Source of the DNA: Calliopsis andreniformis
Lineage: Eukaryota > Arthropoda > Insecta > Hymenoptera > Andrenidae
DNA length: 64,000 nt
Reading direction: 5' to 3'
NCBI RefSeq assembly: GCF_051401765.1
Contig: NW_027480482.1
Coordinates: 1,364,001 to 1,428,000, forward strand
The translations under genes were made by a program, and so were the position numbers. This document shows positions 37,461 to 50,200 of the stretch, piece by piece. Position 1 is the first letter of the stretch; each line of letters begins with the position of its first letter. The notes under the pieces were generated by a model, which had not been told where the DNA came from, ran no database searches, and worked only from the letters and a program-made list of their open reading frames with translations.

Positions 37461-38481
37461 ATTGAAGAATGAGGATTGAGGATTGAGGATTGAGGATTGA
37501 GGATTGAGGACTGAGGATTGAGGATTGAGGATTGAGGATTGAGGATTGAGTATTGAAGATTGAGGATTTGGGACTGAGGATTGAAGATTGAGGATTGATG
37601 ATTGAGGATTGAGGATTGAGGATTGAGGTTTGAGGATTGAGGATTGAAGATTGAGGATTGGGTATTGAGGATTGAAGGATGAGGGTTGAGGATTGAAATC
37701 TGTGAATTGAGGATATTCTATTGAGGATTGAGGATTGACAATTGATTTTTGAGGACAGAGGGCTGAAGATTGAGGATTCAGGATTGAGGACTCGGGATTG
37801 AGGTTTGAGGACTGAGGATTGAGGATTGAGGATTGAGGATTGCGGATTGAAGATTGAGGTTTGAGGATTGAGGACTGAGTATTGATTACTGTGGATTGAG
37901 GTTTGGGGAATGAGGATTGAGGTTTGAGGACTGAGGAATGAGGATTGAGGGTTGAGAATTGAGGATTGAGGATTGAGGATTGAAGATTGAGGATTGGGTG
38001 TTGAGGATTGAAGAATGAGGGTTGAGGATTGAGGATTGAGGATTGAGGATTGAGGATTGAGGATTGAGGATTGAGGATTGAGGAATGAAGATTGAGGATT
38101 GGGTATTGAGGATTGAACATTGAGGTTTGAGGATTGAGTATTGAGGATTGAGGATTGAGGATTGAAGATTGAATATCGATGATTGAAGATTCAGGATCGA
38201 GGATTGAGGGTTGTGGATTGAGGACGAGGACTCAGGGTTGAGTATTGATGTTTGAGTACTGAGGATTGAGGATTGAGGATTGAGAATTGAGGATTGTGGA
38301 TTGAGGATTGAAGATTGAGGATTGGGTATTGAGGATTGAAGAATGAGGATTAAGGATTGAGGATAGAGGACTGAGGATTGAAGATTGAGTATTGAGGATT
38401 GAAGATTGAGGATTGAGGATTGAGTATTGAAGATTGAGGATTTGGGACTGAGGATTGAAGATTGAGGATTGATGATTGAGG
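37461..38481 (+). repeat. 1,021-bp tandem duplication D8, copy 2
   Basis: It abuts copy 1. The junction at 37460/37461 joins GATGATTGAGG to ATTGAAGAATGAGG. The normal single-copy arrangement continues after 38481. The block is shared with 47419 onward. Confidence 0.92.
37695..37754 (+). repeat. Alpha landmark 21 (alpha1)
   Basis: Same as landmark 20, 1,021 bp downstream in D8 copy 2. Confidence 0.88.
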
Positions 38482-38568
38482 ATTGAGGATTGAGGATTGA
38501 GGATTGAGGATTGAGGATTGAAGATTGAGGATTGGGTATTGAGGTTTGAAGAATGAGGGTTGAGGATT

Positions 38569-38628
38569 GAAATCTGTGAATTGCGGATATTCTATTGAGG
38601 ATTGAGGATTGACAATTGATTTTTGAGG
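38569..38628 (+). repeat. Alpha landmark 22 (alpha1, TTGCGG form)
   Basis: Paired with gamma1 at +198. Confidence 0.88.
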
Positions 38629-38766
38629 ACTGAGGGCTGAAGATTGAGGATTCAGGATTGAGGACTCGGGATTGAGGTTTGAGGACTGAGGACGGAGGAT
38701 TGAAGATTCAGTATTGAGGATTGAAGATTGAGAATTGAGGATTCAGGATTGAACATTGAGGACTGA

Positions 38767-38901
38767 GCGTTCAGGGTTGAGTGATGAGAATTGATGTTTG
38801 TGGATAGAGATTTGAAGATTGCAGATTGAGTATTGAGAATTGAAAACTGTGACTTGAGGATATTCTATTGGGGATTGAGGATTGACAACTGATTGTTGAG
38901 G
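38767..38901 (+). repeat. Gamma landmark 11 (gamma1)
   Basis: Gamma1, 198 bp after the alpha1 at 38569. Confidence 0.88.
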
Positions 38902-39069
38902 ACTGAGGGCTGAACATTGAGGATGCAGGATTGAGGATTCAGAATTGAGGTTTGAGGACTGAGGATTGAGGATTGAGGATTGAGGATAGAGGATTGAGGA
39001 TTGAGGATTGAAGGTTGAGGTTTGGGTATTGAGGATTGAACATTGAGGATTGAGGGTTGAGTATTGAGG

Positions 39070-40160
39070 ATTGAGGATTGAGGATTGAAGATTGAGTATT
39101 GAGGATTGAAGACTGACGATTGAGGATTGAGGATTGAGGATTGAGGATTGAGGATTGAAGATTGAGTATTGAGGATTGAAAATTGAGGATTGAGGATTGA
39201 GGATTGAGGATTGAGGATTGAGGATTGAGGATTGAGGATTGAATGTTGAGTATTGAGGATGGAAGATTGAGGATTGAGGATTGAGGATTGAGGATTGAGG
39301 ATTGAGGATTGAAGATTGAGGATTGGGGATTGAGGATTGACAATTGAGGATTGAGTATTGTGGATTGAGAATTGAGGATTGATTATTGAAGATGGAGTAT
39401 TGAGGATTGAAGATTGAGGATTGAGGATTGAGTATTGAGGATTGAGGATGAGGGCTGAGGGTTGAGGATTGATGTTTGAGGATTGAGGATTCAGGATTGA
39501 GTACTGAGGATTGAGGATTGAGGATTGAGCATTGAGGATTGAACATTGAGGACTGGGGATTGAGGATTCAAGATTGAGGATTAAGGATTGAAGATTGGGG
39601 ATTGAGGATCTAGGGTTGGAGATTGATTATTGAGGATTGAAGATTGAGGATTGAGGATTGAGGATTGAGAATTGAGAATTGAGGTTGAGGACTGAGGGTT
39701 TAGGATTGAGGATTGAGGAACGAGAATTGAGGATTGAGGATTGAGGACTGAGGATTGACGATTGAGTATTGAAGATTGAGGAATGATTACTGAGGATTGA
39801 GGATTGGGGATTGAGGATTGAGGTTTGAGGACTGAGGATTGAGGATTGAAGAGTCAGTATTGAGGGTTGAAGAGTGAGAATTGAGGATTGGGAATTGAAC
39901 ATTGAGGACTGAGCGTTCAGGGTTGAGTGATGTGAATTGATGTTTGTGGATAGAGATTTAAAGATTGCAGATTGAGTATTGAGTATTGAAAACTGTGCCT
40001 TGAGGATATTCCATCGGGGATTGAGGATTGACAACTGATTGTTGAGGACTGAGGGCTGAAGATTGAGGATGCAGGATTGAGGATTCAGAATTGAGGTTTG
40101 AGGACTGAGGATTGAGGATTGAGGATTGAGGATTGAGGATTGAGGATTGAGGATTGAGGA
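39070..40160 (+). repeat. 1.1-kb block D10, copy 1
   Basis: It aligns with 53431-54521 at a constant offset of 14,361 bp (checked at 39111, 39241, 39381, 39913 and 40081). Its left third also matches 43190-43540 (offset 4,122 bp). It includes the gamma variant with ATTCCATCGGGG. Confidence 0.86.
39913..40047 (+). repeat. Gamma landmark 12 (gamma1 variant)
   Basis: Core reads GTGCCTTGAGGATATTCC then ATCGGGG, unlike other gammas. No alpha lies 198 bp upstream. Confidence 0.86.
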
Positions 40161-40469
40161 TTGAAGATTGAGGATTGGGTGTTGAGGATTGAAGAATGAG
40201 GATTGAGGATTGAGGATTGAGGATTGAGGATTGAAGATTGAGTATTGAGGATTGAAGATTGAGGATTGAGGATTGAGGATTGAGGTTTGAGGACTGAGGA
40301 TTGAGGGTTGAGGACTGAGGATTGAGGTTTGAGGATTGAAGATTGAGGATTGAGGATTGAGTGATGTGGATTGAGGACGAGGACTCATGGTTGAGTATTG
40401 ATGTTTGAGTTCTGAGGACTGAGGATTGAGCGTTGAGGATTGAGGATTGAGTATTGAGGATTGAGGATT

Positions 40470-41270
40470 GAGGATTGAAGATTGAATATTGATGATAGAA
40501 GATTGAGGATCGAGGATTGAGGGTTGTGGATTGAGGACGAGGACTGAGGGTTGAGTATTGATGTTTGAGGTCTGAGGATTGAGGATTGAGGATTGAGAAT
40601 TGAGGATAGAGGATTGAGGATTGAGGATTGAAGATTGAGGATAGGGTGTTGAGGATTGAAGAATGAGGATTGAAGATTGAGTATTGAGGATTGAAGACTG
40701 ACGATTGAGGATTGAGGATTGAGGATTGAGGATTGAGGATTGAAGATTGACTAATGAGGATTGAAAATTGAGGATTGAGGGTTGAGGATTGAGGATTGAG
40801 GATTGAGGATTGGGGATTGAAGATTGAGGATTGAAGATTGAGTATTGAGGATTGAAGATTGAGGATTGAGGATTGCGGATTTAGGATTGAGGATTGAAGA
40901 TTGAGGATTGGGGACAGAGTGTTGAGGGTAGACTGATGAGAATTGATGTTTGTGGATAGAGATTTGAAGATTGCAGATTGAGTATTGAGTAATGAAAACT
41001 GTGAGTTGACGATATTCTATTGAGGATTGAGGATTGGCAACTGATTGTTGAGGAGTGAGGGCTGAAGATTGAGGATTCAGGATTGAGAATTAAGGATTGA
41101 GGTTTGAGGACTTAGGATTGAGGATTGAGGATTGAGGATTGAGGTTTGAGGATTGAAGATTGAAGATTGAGGATTGAGTGTTGTGGATTGAGGACGTGGA
41201 CTCAGGGTTGAGTATTGATGTTTGAGTTCTGAGGATTGAGGATTGAGGATTGAGGATTGAGAATTGAGGA
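40470..41270 (+). repeat. 0.8-kb beta block D12, copy 1
   Basis: It aligns with 44049-44849 at an offset of 3,579 bp and holds beta at 40926. Here alpha2 follows beta at only 515 bp instead of 627, a loss of 112 bp (16 heptamers). Confidence 0.84.
40926..41053 (+). repeat. Beta landmark 8
   Basis: Core variant GTTGACGATATTC. Alpha2 lies at +515 because 112 bp is missing in between. Confidence 0.88.
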
Positions 41271-41440
41271 TTGAAGATTGAGGATTGAGGATTGAGTATT
41301 GAAGATTGAGGATTTGGGACAGAGGATTGAAGATTGAGGATTGATGATTGAGGATTGAGGATTGAGGATTGTGGATTGAGGATTGAGGATTGAAGATTGA
41401 GGATTGGGTATTGAGGATTGAAGAATGAGGACTGAGGATA

Positions 41441-41500
41441 GAAATCTGTGAATTGAGGATATTCTATTGAGGATTGAAGATTGACAATTGATTTTTGAGG
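41441..41500 (+). repeat. Alpha landmark 23 (alpha2)
   Basis: Only 515 bp after its beta (40926). Confidence 0.87.
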
Positions 41501-42502
41501 ACTGAGGGCTGAAGATTGAGGATTCAGGATTGCGGATTCAGGATTGAGGTTTGAGGACTGAGGATTGAGGGTTGAGGATTGAGGATTGAGGATTGAAGAT
41601 TGAGTATTGAGGATTGAGGATTGAGGATTGAGGATTGAAGGTTGAGGATTGGGTATTGAGGATTGAACATTGTGGATTGAGGATTGAGTATTGAGGATTG
41701 AGGATTGAGGATTGAAGATTGAATATTGATGATAGAAGATTGAGGATCGAGGATTGAGGGTTGTGGATTGAGGACGAGGACTGAGGGTTGAGTATTGATG
41801 TTTGAGGTCTGAGGATTGAGGATTGAGGATTGAGAATTGAGGATTGAGGATTGAGGATTGAGGATTGAAGATTGAGGATAGGGTGTTGAGGATTGAAGAA
41901 TGAGGATTGAGGATTGAGGATTGAGGATTGAGGATTGAAGATTGAGTATTGAGGATTGAAGATTGTGGATTGAGGATTGAGGATTGAGGATTGAGGATTG
42001 AGGATTGAAGGTTGAGTATTGAGGATTGAAGATTGAGGATTGAGGATTGAGGATTGAGGATTGAGGATTGACGATTGAGGATTGAAGATTGAGTATTGAG
42101 GGTTGAAGATTGCGGATTGAGGATTGAGGATTGAGGATTGAGGATTAAAGATTGAGGATTGAGGATTGAGTATTGAGGCTTGAGTATTGAGGATTGAAGA
42201 TTGAATATTGATGATTGAAGATTGAGGATTGAGGATTGAGTGTTGTGGATTGAGGACGAGGACTGAGGGTTGAATATTGATGTTTGATGTCTGAGGATTG
42301 TGGATTGAGGATTGAGGATTGAAGATTGAGTATTGAGGATTGAAGATTGAGGATTGAGGATTGAGTATTGAAGATTGAGTATTTGGGACTGAGGATTGAA
42401 GATTGAGGATTGATGATTGAGGATTGAGGATTGAGCATTGAGGATTGAGGATTGAAGATTGAGGATTGGGTATTGAGGATTGAAGAATGCGGGTTGAGGA
42501 TT

Positions 42503-42562
42503 GAAATCTGTGAATTGCGGATATTCTATTGAGGATTGAGGATTGACAATTGATTTTTGAGG
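42503..42562 (+). repeat. Alpha landmark 24 (alpha1, TTGCGG form)
   Basis: Paired with gamma1 at +198. Preceded by GAATGCGGG. Confidence 0.88.
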
Positions 42563-42700
42563 ACTGAGGGCTGAAGATTGAGGATTCAGGATTGAGGACT
42601 CGGGATTGAGGTTTGAGGACTGAGGACGGAGGATTGAAGATTCAGTATTGAGGATTGAAGATTGAGAATTTAGGATTGAGGATTGAACATTGAGGACTGA

Positions 42701-42835
42701 GCGTTCAGGGTTGAGTGATGAGAATTGATGTTTGTGGATAGAGATTTGAAGATTGCAGATTGAGTATTGAGAATTGAAAACTGTGTCATGAGGATATTCT
42801 ATTGGGGATTGAGGATTGACAACTGATTGTTGAGG
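42701..42835 (+). repeat. Gamma landmark 13 (gamma1)
   Basis: Gamma1 with GTGTCATGAGG, 198 bp after the alpha1 at 42503. Confidence 0.87.
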
Positions 42836-44048
42836 ACTGAGGGCTGAACATTGAGGATGCAGGATTGAGGATTCAGAATTGAGGTTTGAGGACCGAGGAT
42901 TGAGGATTGAGGATTGAGGATTGAGGATTGAGGATTGAGGATTGAGGATTGAAGGTTGAGGTTTGGGTATTGAGAATTGAACATTGAGGATTGAGGGTTG
43001 AGTATTGAGGATTGAGGATTGAGGATTGAAGATTGAATATTGATGATAGAAGATTGAGGATCTAGGATTGAGGGTTGTGGATTGAGGACGAGGACTGAGG
43101 GTTGAGTATTGATGTTTGAGGTCTGAGGATTGGGGATTGAGGATTGAGAATTGAGGATTGAGGATTGAGGATTGAGGATTGAGGATTGAGGATTGAGGAT
43201 TGAGGATTGAAGGTTGAGTATTGAGGATTGAAGACTGACGATTGAGGATTGAGGATTGAGGATTGAGGATTGAGGATTGAAGATTGAGTATTGAGGATTG
43301 AAAATTGAGGATTGAGGATTGAGGATTGAGGATTGAGGATTGAGGATTGAGGATTGAGGATTGAATGTTGAGTATTGAGGATGGAAGATTGAGGATTGAG
43401 GATTGAGGATTGAGGATTGAGGATTGAGGATTGAAGATTGAGGATTGGGGATTGAGGATTGACAATTGAGGATTGAGTATTGTGGATTGAGAATCGAGGA
43501 TTGATTATTGAAGATGGAGTATTGAGGATTGAAGATTGAGGATTGAGGATTGAGGATTGAGGATTGAGGATTGAAGATTGAGGATTGGGTGTTGAGGATT
43601 GAAGAATGAGGATTGAGGATTGAGGATTGAGGATTGAGGATTGAAGATTGAGTATTGAGGATTGAAGATTGAGGATTGAGGATTGAGGATTGAGGTTTGA
43701 GGACTGAGGATTGAGGGTTGAGAATTGTGGATAGAGGATTGAGGATTGAGGATTGAAGATTGAGGATAGGGTGTTGAGGATTGAAGAATGAGGATTGAAG
43801 ATTGAGTATTGAGGATTGAAGACTGACGATTGAGGATTGAGGATTGAGGATTGAGGATTGAGGATTGAAGATTGAGTAATGAGGATTGAAAATTGAGGAT
43901 TGAGGGTTGAGGATTGAGGATTGAGGATTGAGGATTGGGGATTGAAGATTGAGGATTGAAGATTGAGTATTGAGGATTGAAGATTGAGGATTGAGGATTG
44001 CGGATTTAGGATTGAGGATTGAGGATTGAAGATTGAGGATTGGGTGTT

Positions 44049-44849
44049 GAGGATTGAAGATTGAATATTGATGATAGAAGATTGAGGATCGAGGATTGAG
44101 GGTTGTGGATTGAGGACGAGGACTGAGGGTTGAGTATTGATGTTTGAGGTCTGAGGATTGAGGATTGAGGATTGAGAATTGAGGATAGAGGATTGAGGAT
44201 TGAGGATTGAAGATTGACGATAGGGTGTTGAGGATTGAAGAATGAGGATTGAAGATTGAGTATTGAGGATTGAAGACTGACGATTGAGGATTGAGGATTG
44301 AGGATTGAGGATTGAGGATTGAAGATTGAGTAATGAGGATTGAAAATTGAGGATTGAGGGTTGAGGATTGAGGATTGAGGATTGAGGATTGGGGATTGAA
44401 GATTGAGGATTGAAGATTGAGTATTGAGGATTGAAGATTGAGGATTGAGGATTGCGGATTTAGGATTGAGGATTGAAGATTGAGGATTGGGGACAGAGTG
44501 TTGAGGGTAGACTGATGAGAATTGATGTTTGTGGATAGAGATTTGAAGATTGCAGATTGAGTATTGAGTAATGAAAACTGTGAGTTGACGATATTCTATT
44601 GAGGATTGAGGATTGGCAACTGATTGTTGAGGAGTGAGGGCTGAAGATTGAGGATTCAGGATTGAGAATTAAGGATTGAGGTTTGAGGACTTAGGATTGA
44701 GGATTGAGGATTGAGGATTGAGGTTTGAGGATTGAAGATTGAAGATTGAGGATTGAGTGTTGTGGATTGAGGACGTGGACTCAGGGTTGAGTATTGATGT
44801 TTGAGTTCTGAGGATTGAGGATTGAGGATTGAGGATTGAGAATTGAGGA
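44049..44849 (+). repeat. 0.8-kb beta block D12, copy 2
   Basis: Partner of 40470-41270, with beta at 44505. Both share GTTGACGATATTC in the core, where other betas have GTTGATGATATTC. Confidence 0.84.
44505..44632 (+). repeat. Beta landmark 9
   Basis: Core variant GTTGACGATATTC, as at 40926. The next alpha (45250) is of the alpha1 type, so the right half of this module has been exchanged. Confidence 0.88.
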
Positions 44850-44937
44850 TTGAGGATGGAGGATTGAAGATTGAGGATTGGGTATTGAGGATTGAAGAAT
44901 GAGGATTGAGGATTGAGGATTGAGGCTTGAGTATTGA

Positions 44938-45898
44938 GGATTGAAGATTGAATATTGATGATTGAAGATTGAGGATTGAGGATTGAGTGTTGTGGATTGA
45001 GGACGAGGACTGAGGGTTGAATATTGATGTTTGATGTCTGAGGATTGTGGATTGAGGATTGAGGATTGAAGATTGAGTATTGAGGATTGAAGATTGAGGA
45101 TTGAGGATTGAGCATTGAAGATTGAGTATTTGGGACTGAGGATTGAAGATTGAGGATTCATGATTGAGGATTGAGGATTGAGCATTGAGGATTGAGGATT
45201 GAAGATTGAGGATTGAGTATTGAGGATTGAAGAATGCGGGTTGAGGATTGAAATCTGTGAATTGAGGATATTCTATTGAGGATTGAGGATTGACAATTGA
45301 TTTTTGAGGACTGAGGGCTGAAGATTGAGGATTCAGGATTGAGGATTCGGGATTGAGGTTTATGGACTGAGGATTGAGGGTTGAGTATTGAGGGTTGAGG
45401 ATTGAGCATTGAAGATTGAGTATTAAGGATTGAAGATTGAGGATTGAGGATTGAGGATTGAGGATTAAGTATTGAGGATAGAAGATTGAGGATTGGGGAC
45501 TGAGGATTGAAGGTTGAGTGTTGAGGGTTGAGGATTGAGGATTGACGCTTGAGGATTGAGGATTGAGGATGGAGGATTGAGGATTGAGGATTGAAGATTG
45601 AGTATTGAGGATTGAAAATTGAGGATTGAGGATTGAGGATTGAGGATTCAGGATTGAGGACTGTGGAAGGAATATTGAGGATTGAGGATTGAGGACTGAG
45701 GATTGAGGATTGAGGATTGAGGATGAGGGCTGTGGGTTGAGGATTGAGGTTTGAGGACTGAGGACTGAGAATAGAGGATTGGGAATAGAGGATTGAGGAT
45801 TGAGGATTGAAGATTGAGGATTGGGTATTGAGGATTGAAGAATGAGGATTGAGGATTGAGGATTGAGGATTGAGGATTGAAGATTGAGGATTGAGGAT
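44938..45898 (+). repeat. 1-kb block D13, copy 1
   Basis: It aligns with 54680-55647 at an offset of 9,742 then 9,749 bp. It includes alpha1 (45250), a TTTATGG unit near 45360 and GGGAATAGAGG at 45781. The next 251 bp is absent from the other copy, which resumes matching at about 46151. Confidence 0.82.
45250..45309 (+). repeat. Alpha landmark 25 (alpha1)
   Basis: Downstream ATTCGGG replaces ACTCGGG and is followed by TTTATGG. Confidence 0.87.
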
Positions 45899-46431
45899 TG
45901 AATATTGAGTATTGAGGATTGAAGATAGAGGATTGATGATTGAGGGTTGAGGATTGAGGACGAGGACTGACGGTTGAGGATTGAGGTTTGAGGATTGAGG
46001 ATTCAGGATTGAGGACTGAGGATTGAGGATTGAGGATTGAGCATTGATGATAGAAGATTGAGGACTGGGGATTGAGGATTGAAGATGGAGGATTAAGGAT
46101 CGAGGATTGGGGATTGAGGATCTAGGATTGGAGATTGATTATTGAGGATTGAAGGTTGAGGATTGAGGATTGAGGATTGAGAATTGAGAGTTGAGGATGA
46201 GGACTGAGGGTTTAGGATTGAGGATTGAGGAACGAGAATTGAGGATTGAGGATTGAGGACTGAGGATTGACGATTGAGTATTGAAGATTGAGGATTGATT
46301 ACTGAGGACTGAGGATTGAGGATTGAGGATTGAGGATTGAGGATTGAGGATGGAGGATTGAGGATTGAAGATTCAGTATTGAGGATTGAAGATTGAGAAT
46401 TGTGGATTGAGGATTGAACATTGAGGGCTGA

Positions 46432-46566
46432 GCGTTCAGGGTTGAGTGATGAGAATTGATGTTTGTGGATAGAGATTTGAGGATTGCAGATCGAGTATTG
46501 AGTATTGAAAACTGTGACTTGAGGATATTCTATTGGGGATTGAGGATTGACAACTGATTGTTGAGG
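46432..46566 (+). repeat. Gamma landmark 14 (gamma1)
   Basis: Gamma1 core, with GATTTGAGGATTGCAG and GATCGAGT in the left part. No paired alpha lies at 198 bp. Confidence 0.86.
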
Positions 46567-47652
46567 ACTGAGGGCTGAAGATTGAGGATGCAGGATTGAG
46601 GAATCAGAATTGAGGTTTGTGGACTGAGGACTGAGGATTGAGGATTGAGGATTGAGGATTGAGGATTGAGGATTGAAGGTTGAGGATTGGGTATTGAGGA
46701 TTGAACATTGAGGACTGAGGATTGAGTATTGAGGATTGAGGATTGCGGATTGAAGATTGAATATTGATGATTGAAGATTGAGGATCGAGGATTGAGGGTT
46801 GTGGATTGAGGTCGAGGACTGAGGGTTGAGTATTGGTGTTTGAGGTCTGAGGATTGAGGATTGAGGATTGAGAATTGAGGATTGAGGATTGAGGATTGAG
46901 GATTGAAGATTGAGGATTGTGTGTTGAGGATTGAAGAATGAGGATTGAGGATTGAGGATTCGGGATTGAGGATTGAAGATTGAGTATTGAGGATTGAAGA
47001 TTGAGGATTGCGGATTGTGGATTGAGGATGGTGGATTGAGGATTGAGGATTGAAGATTGAGTATTGAGGGTTGCAGATTGCGGATTGAGGATTAAGGATT
47101 GAGGATTGAGGATGAGGGCTGAGTGTTGAGGATTGACGTTTGAGGACTGAGGACTGAGGATTGAGGATTGAGGATTGAAGGTTGAGTATTCAGGATTGAG
47201 GATTGAGGATTGAGGATTGAGGATTGAGGATTGAGGATTGAGGATTGAGGATTGAAGATTGAGTATTGAGGTTTGAAGATTGAGGATTGAGGATTGAGGA
47301 TTGAGGATTAAAGATTGAGGATTCAGAATTGAGGTTTGAGGACTGAGGAATGAGGATTGAGGGTTGAGAATTGAGGATTGAGGATTGAGGATTGAAGATT
47401 GAGGATTGGGTATTGAGGATTGAAGAATGAGGATTGAGGATTGAGGATTGAGGATTGAGGATTGAGGATTGAGGATTGAGGATTGAGGATTGAGGATTGA
47501 GGATTGAGTATTGAAGATTGAGGATTTGGGACTGAGGATTGAAGATTGAGGATTGATGATTGAGGATTGAGGATTGAGGATTGAGGTTTGAGGATTGAGG
47601 ATTGAAGATTGAGGATTGGGTATTGAGGATTGAAGGATGAGGGTTGAGGATT

Positions 47653-47712
47653 GAAATCTGTGAATTGAGGATATTCTATTGAGGATTGAGGATTGACAAT
47701 TGATTTTTGAGG
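47653..47712 (+). repeat. Alpha landmark 26 (alpha1)
   Basis: Followed by ACAGAGG, as at 36674 and 37695. Confidence 0.88.
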
Positions 47713-48526
47713 ACAGAGGGCTGAAGATTGAGGATTCAGGATTGAGGACTCGGGATTGAGGTTTGAGGACTGAGGATTGAGGATTGAGGATTGAGGATTG
47801 CGGATTGAAGATTGAGGATTGAGGATTGAGGACTGAGTATTGATTACTGTGGATTGAGGTTTGGGGAGTGAGGATTGAGGTTTGAGGACTGAGGAATGAG
47901 GATTGAGGGTTGAGAATTGAGGATTGAGGATTGAGGATTGAAGATTGAGGATTGGGTGTTGAGGATTGAAGAATGAGGGTTGAGGATTGAGGATTGAGGA
48001 TTGAGGATTGAGGATTGAGGATTGAGGATTGAGGATTGAGGAATGAAGATTGAGGATTGGGTATTGAGGATTGAACATTGAGGTTTGAGGATTGAGTATT
48101 GAGGATTGAGGATTGAGGATTGAAGATTGAATATCGATGATTGAAGATTCAGGATCGAGGATTGAGGGTTGTGGATTGAGGACGAGGACTCAGGGTTGAG
48201 TATTGATGTTTGAGTACTGAGGATTGAGGATTGAGGATTGAGAATTGAGGATTGTGGGTTGAGGATTGAAGATTGAGGATTGGGTATTGAGGATTGAAGA
48301 ATGAGGATTAAGGATTGAGGATAGAGGACTGAGGATTGAAGATTGAGTATTGAGGATTGAAGATTGAGGATTGAGGATTGAGTATTGAAGATTGAGGATT
48401 TGGGACTGAGGATTGAAGATTGAGGATTGATGATTGAGGATTGAGGATTGAGGATTGAGGATTGAGGATTGAGGATTGAAGATTGAGGATTGGGTATTGA
48501 GGATTGAAGAATGAGGGTTGAGGATT

Positions 48527-48593
48527 GAAATCTGTGAATTGCGGATATTCTATTGAGGATTGAGGATTGAGGATTGACAATTGATTTTTGAGG
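48527..48593 (+). repeat. Alpha landmark 27 (alpha1, TTGCGG form, 67 bp)
   Basis: One extra ATTGAGG unit inside the core, the only alpha with such an insertion. Confidence 0.87.
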
Positions 48594-48731
48594 ACTGAGG
48601 GCTGAAGATTGAGGATTCAGGATTGAGGACTCGGGATTGAGGTTTGAGGACTGAGGACGGAAGATTGAAGATTCAGTATTGAGGATTGAAGATTGAGAAT
48701 TGAGGATTCAGGATTGAACATTGAGGACTGA

Positions 48732-48866
48732 GCGTTCAGGGTTGAGTGATGAGAATTGATGTTTGTGGATAGAGATTTGAAGATTGCAGCTTGAGTATTG
48801 AGAATTGAAAACTGTGACTTGAGGATATTCTATTGGGGATTGAGGATTGACAACTGATTGTTGAGG
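48732..48866 (+). repeat. Gamma landmark 15 (gamma1)
   Basis: Gamma1, 205 bp after the alpha1 at 48527, which is one heptamer longer than usual. Has TTGCAGCTTGAG. Confidence 0.87.
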
Positions 48867-49433
48867 ACTGAGGGCTGAACATTGAGGATGCAGGATTGAG
48901 GATTCAGAATTGAGGTTTGAGGACTGAGGATTGAGGATTGAGGACTGAGGATAGAGGATTGAGGATTGAGGATTGAAGGTTGAGGTTTGGGTATTGAGGA
49001 TTGAACATTGAGGATTGAGGGTTGAGTATTGAGGATTGAGGATTGAGGATTGAGGATTGAAGATTGAATATTGATGATAGAAGATTGAGGATCTAGGATT
49101 GAGGGTTGTGGATTGAGGACGAGGACTGAGGGTTGAGTATTGATGTTTGAGGTCTGAGGATTGGGTATTGAGGATTGAGAATTGAGGATTTAGGATTGAG
49201 GATTGAGGATTGAAGATTGAGGATTGGGTGTTGAGGATTGAAGAATGAGGATTGAGGATTGAGGATTGAGGATTGAGGATTGAGGATTGAAGATTGAGTA
49301 TTGCGGATTGAAGATTGAGGATTGAGGATTGAGGATTGCGGATTGAGGATCGAGGATTGAAGATTGAGTATTGAGGATTGAAGATTGAGGATTGAGGATT
49401 GAGGATTGAGGATTGAGGATTGAGGATTGAGGA

Positions 49434-50200
49434 TTGAAGATTGAGTATTGAGGGTTCAAGATTGCGGACTGAGGATTGAGGATTGAGGATTGAGGATTAA
49501 AGATTGAGGATTGAGGATTGATGATTGAAGATTGAATATTGATGATTGAAGATTGAGTATTGAGGATTGAGTGTTGTGGATTGTGGACGAGGACTGAGGG
49601 TTGAATATTGATGTTCGATGTCTGAGGATTGTGGATTGAGGATTGAGGATTGAAGATTGAGTATTGAGGATTGAAGATTGAGGATTGAGGATTGAGGATT
49701 GAGTATTGAAGATTGAGGATTTGGGACAGAGGATTGAAGGTTGAGGTTTGAGGATTGAGGATTGAGGATTGAGGATTGACGCTTGAGGATTGAGGATTGA
49801 GGATGGAGGATAGAAGAGAGAGGACTGAGTATTGTGGATTGAAGAATGAGGATTGAGGATTGAGGATTGAGGATTGAGGATTGAAGACTGAGTATAGAGG
49901 ATTGAGGATTGAGGATTGAGGATTGAAGATTGAGTATTGAGGATTGAAGATTGAGGATTCAGGATTGAGTATTGAAGATTGTGTATTGGGTGTTGAGGAT
50001 TGAGGAATGAAGATTGAGGATTGAGGACTGAGGATTGAGGATTGAGGATTGAGGATTGAGGATTGAGGATTGAATATTGATGATTGAAGATTGAGGATTG
50101 AGGATTGAGGGTTGTGGATTGAGGACAAGGACTGAGGGTTGAATATTGATGTTTGAGGTCTGAGGATTGAGGATTGAGGATTGAGAATTGAGGATTGAGG
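49434..50200 (+). repeat. AAGAGAGAGG module, copy 3
   Basis: It has the same ordered variants as 8546-9290: GGTTCAAG at 49452, GACGCTTGAGG near 49787 and AAGAGAGAGG at 49814. One extra heptamer lies near 49690. Confidence 0.78.
49814..49823 (+). repeat. Rare AAGAGAGAGG variant
   Basis: Third occurrence, in module copy 3. Confidence 0.85.

Larger units (their letters stand above)
37461..39085 (+). repeat. 1.6-kb block D14, copy 1
   Basis: It aligns with 47419-49050 at an offset of 9,958 bp, then 9,965 bp after an extra heptamer in the alpha landmark at 48527. It includes alpha1 (37695), alpha1 (38569) and gamma1 (38767). Confidence 0.84.
41556..42925 (+). repeat. Block D11, copy 2
   Basis: Partner of 34874-36250. 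It carries alpha1 (42503) and gamma1 (42701), the latter with a GTGTCATG variant of the core. Confidence 0.82.
47419..49050 (+). repeat. 1.6-kb block D14, copy 2
   Basis: Single-copy counterpart of the region that is duplicated at 36440-38481. It shows what the locus looks like without the 1,021-bp duplication. Confidence 0.84.
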
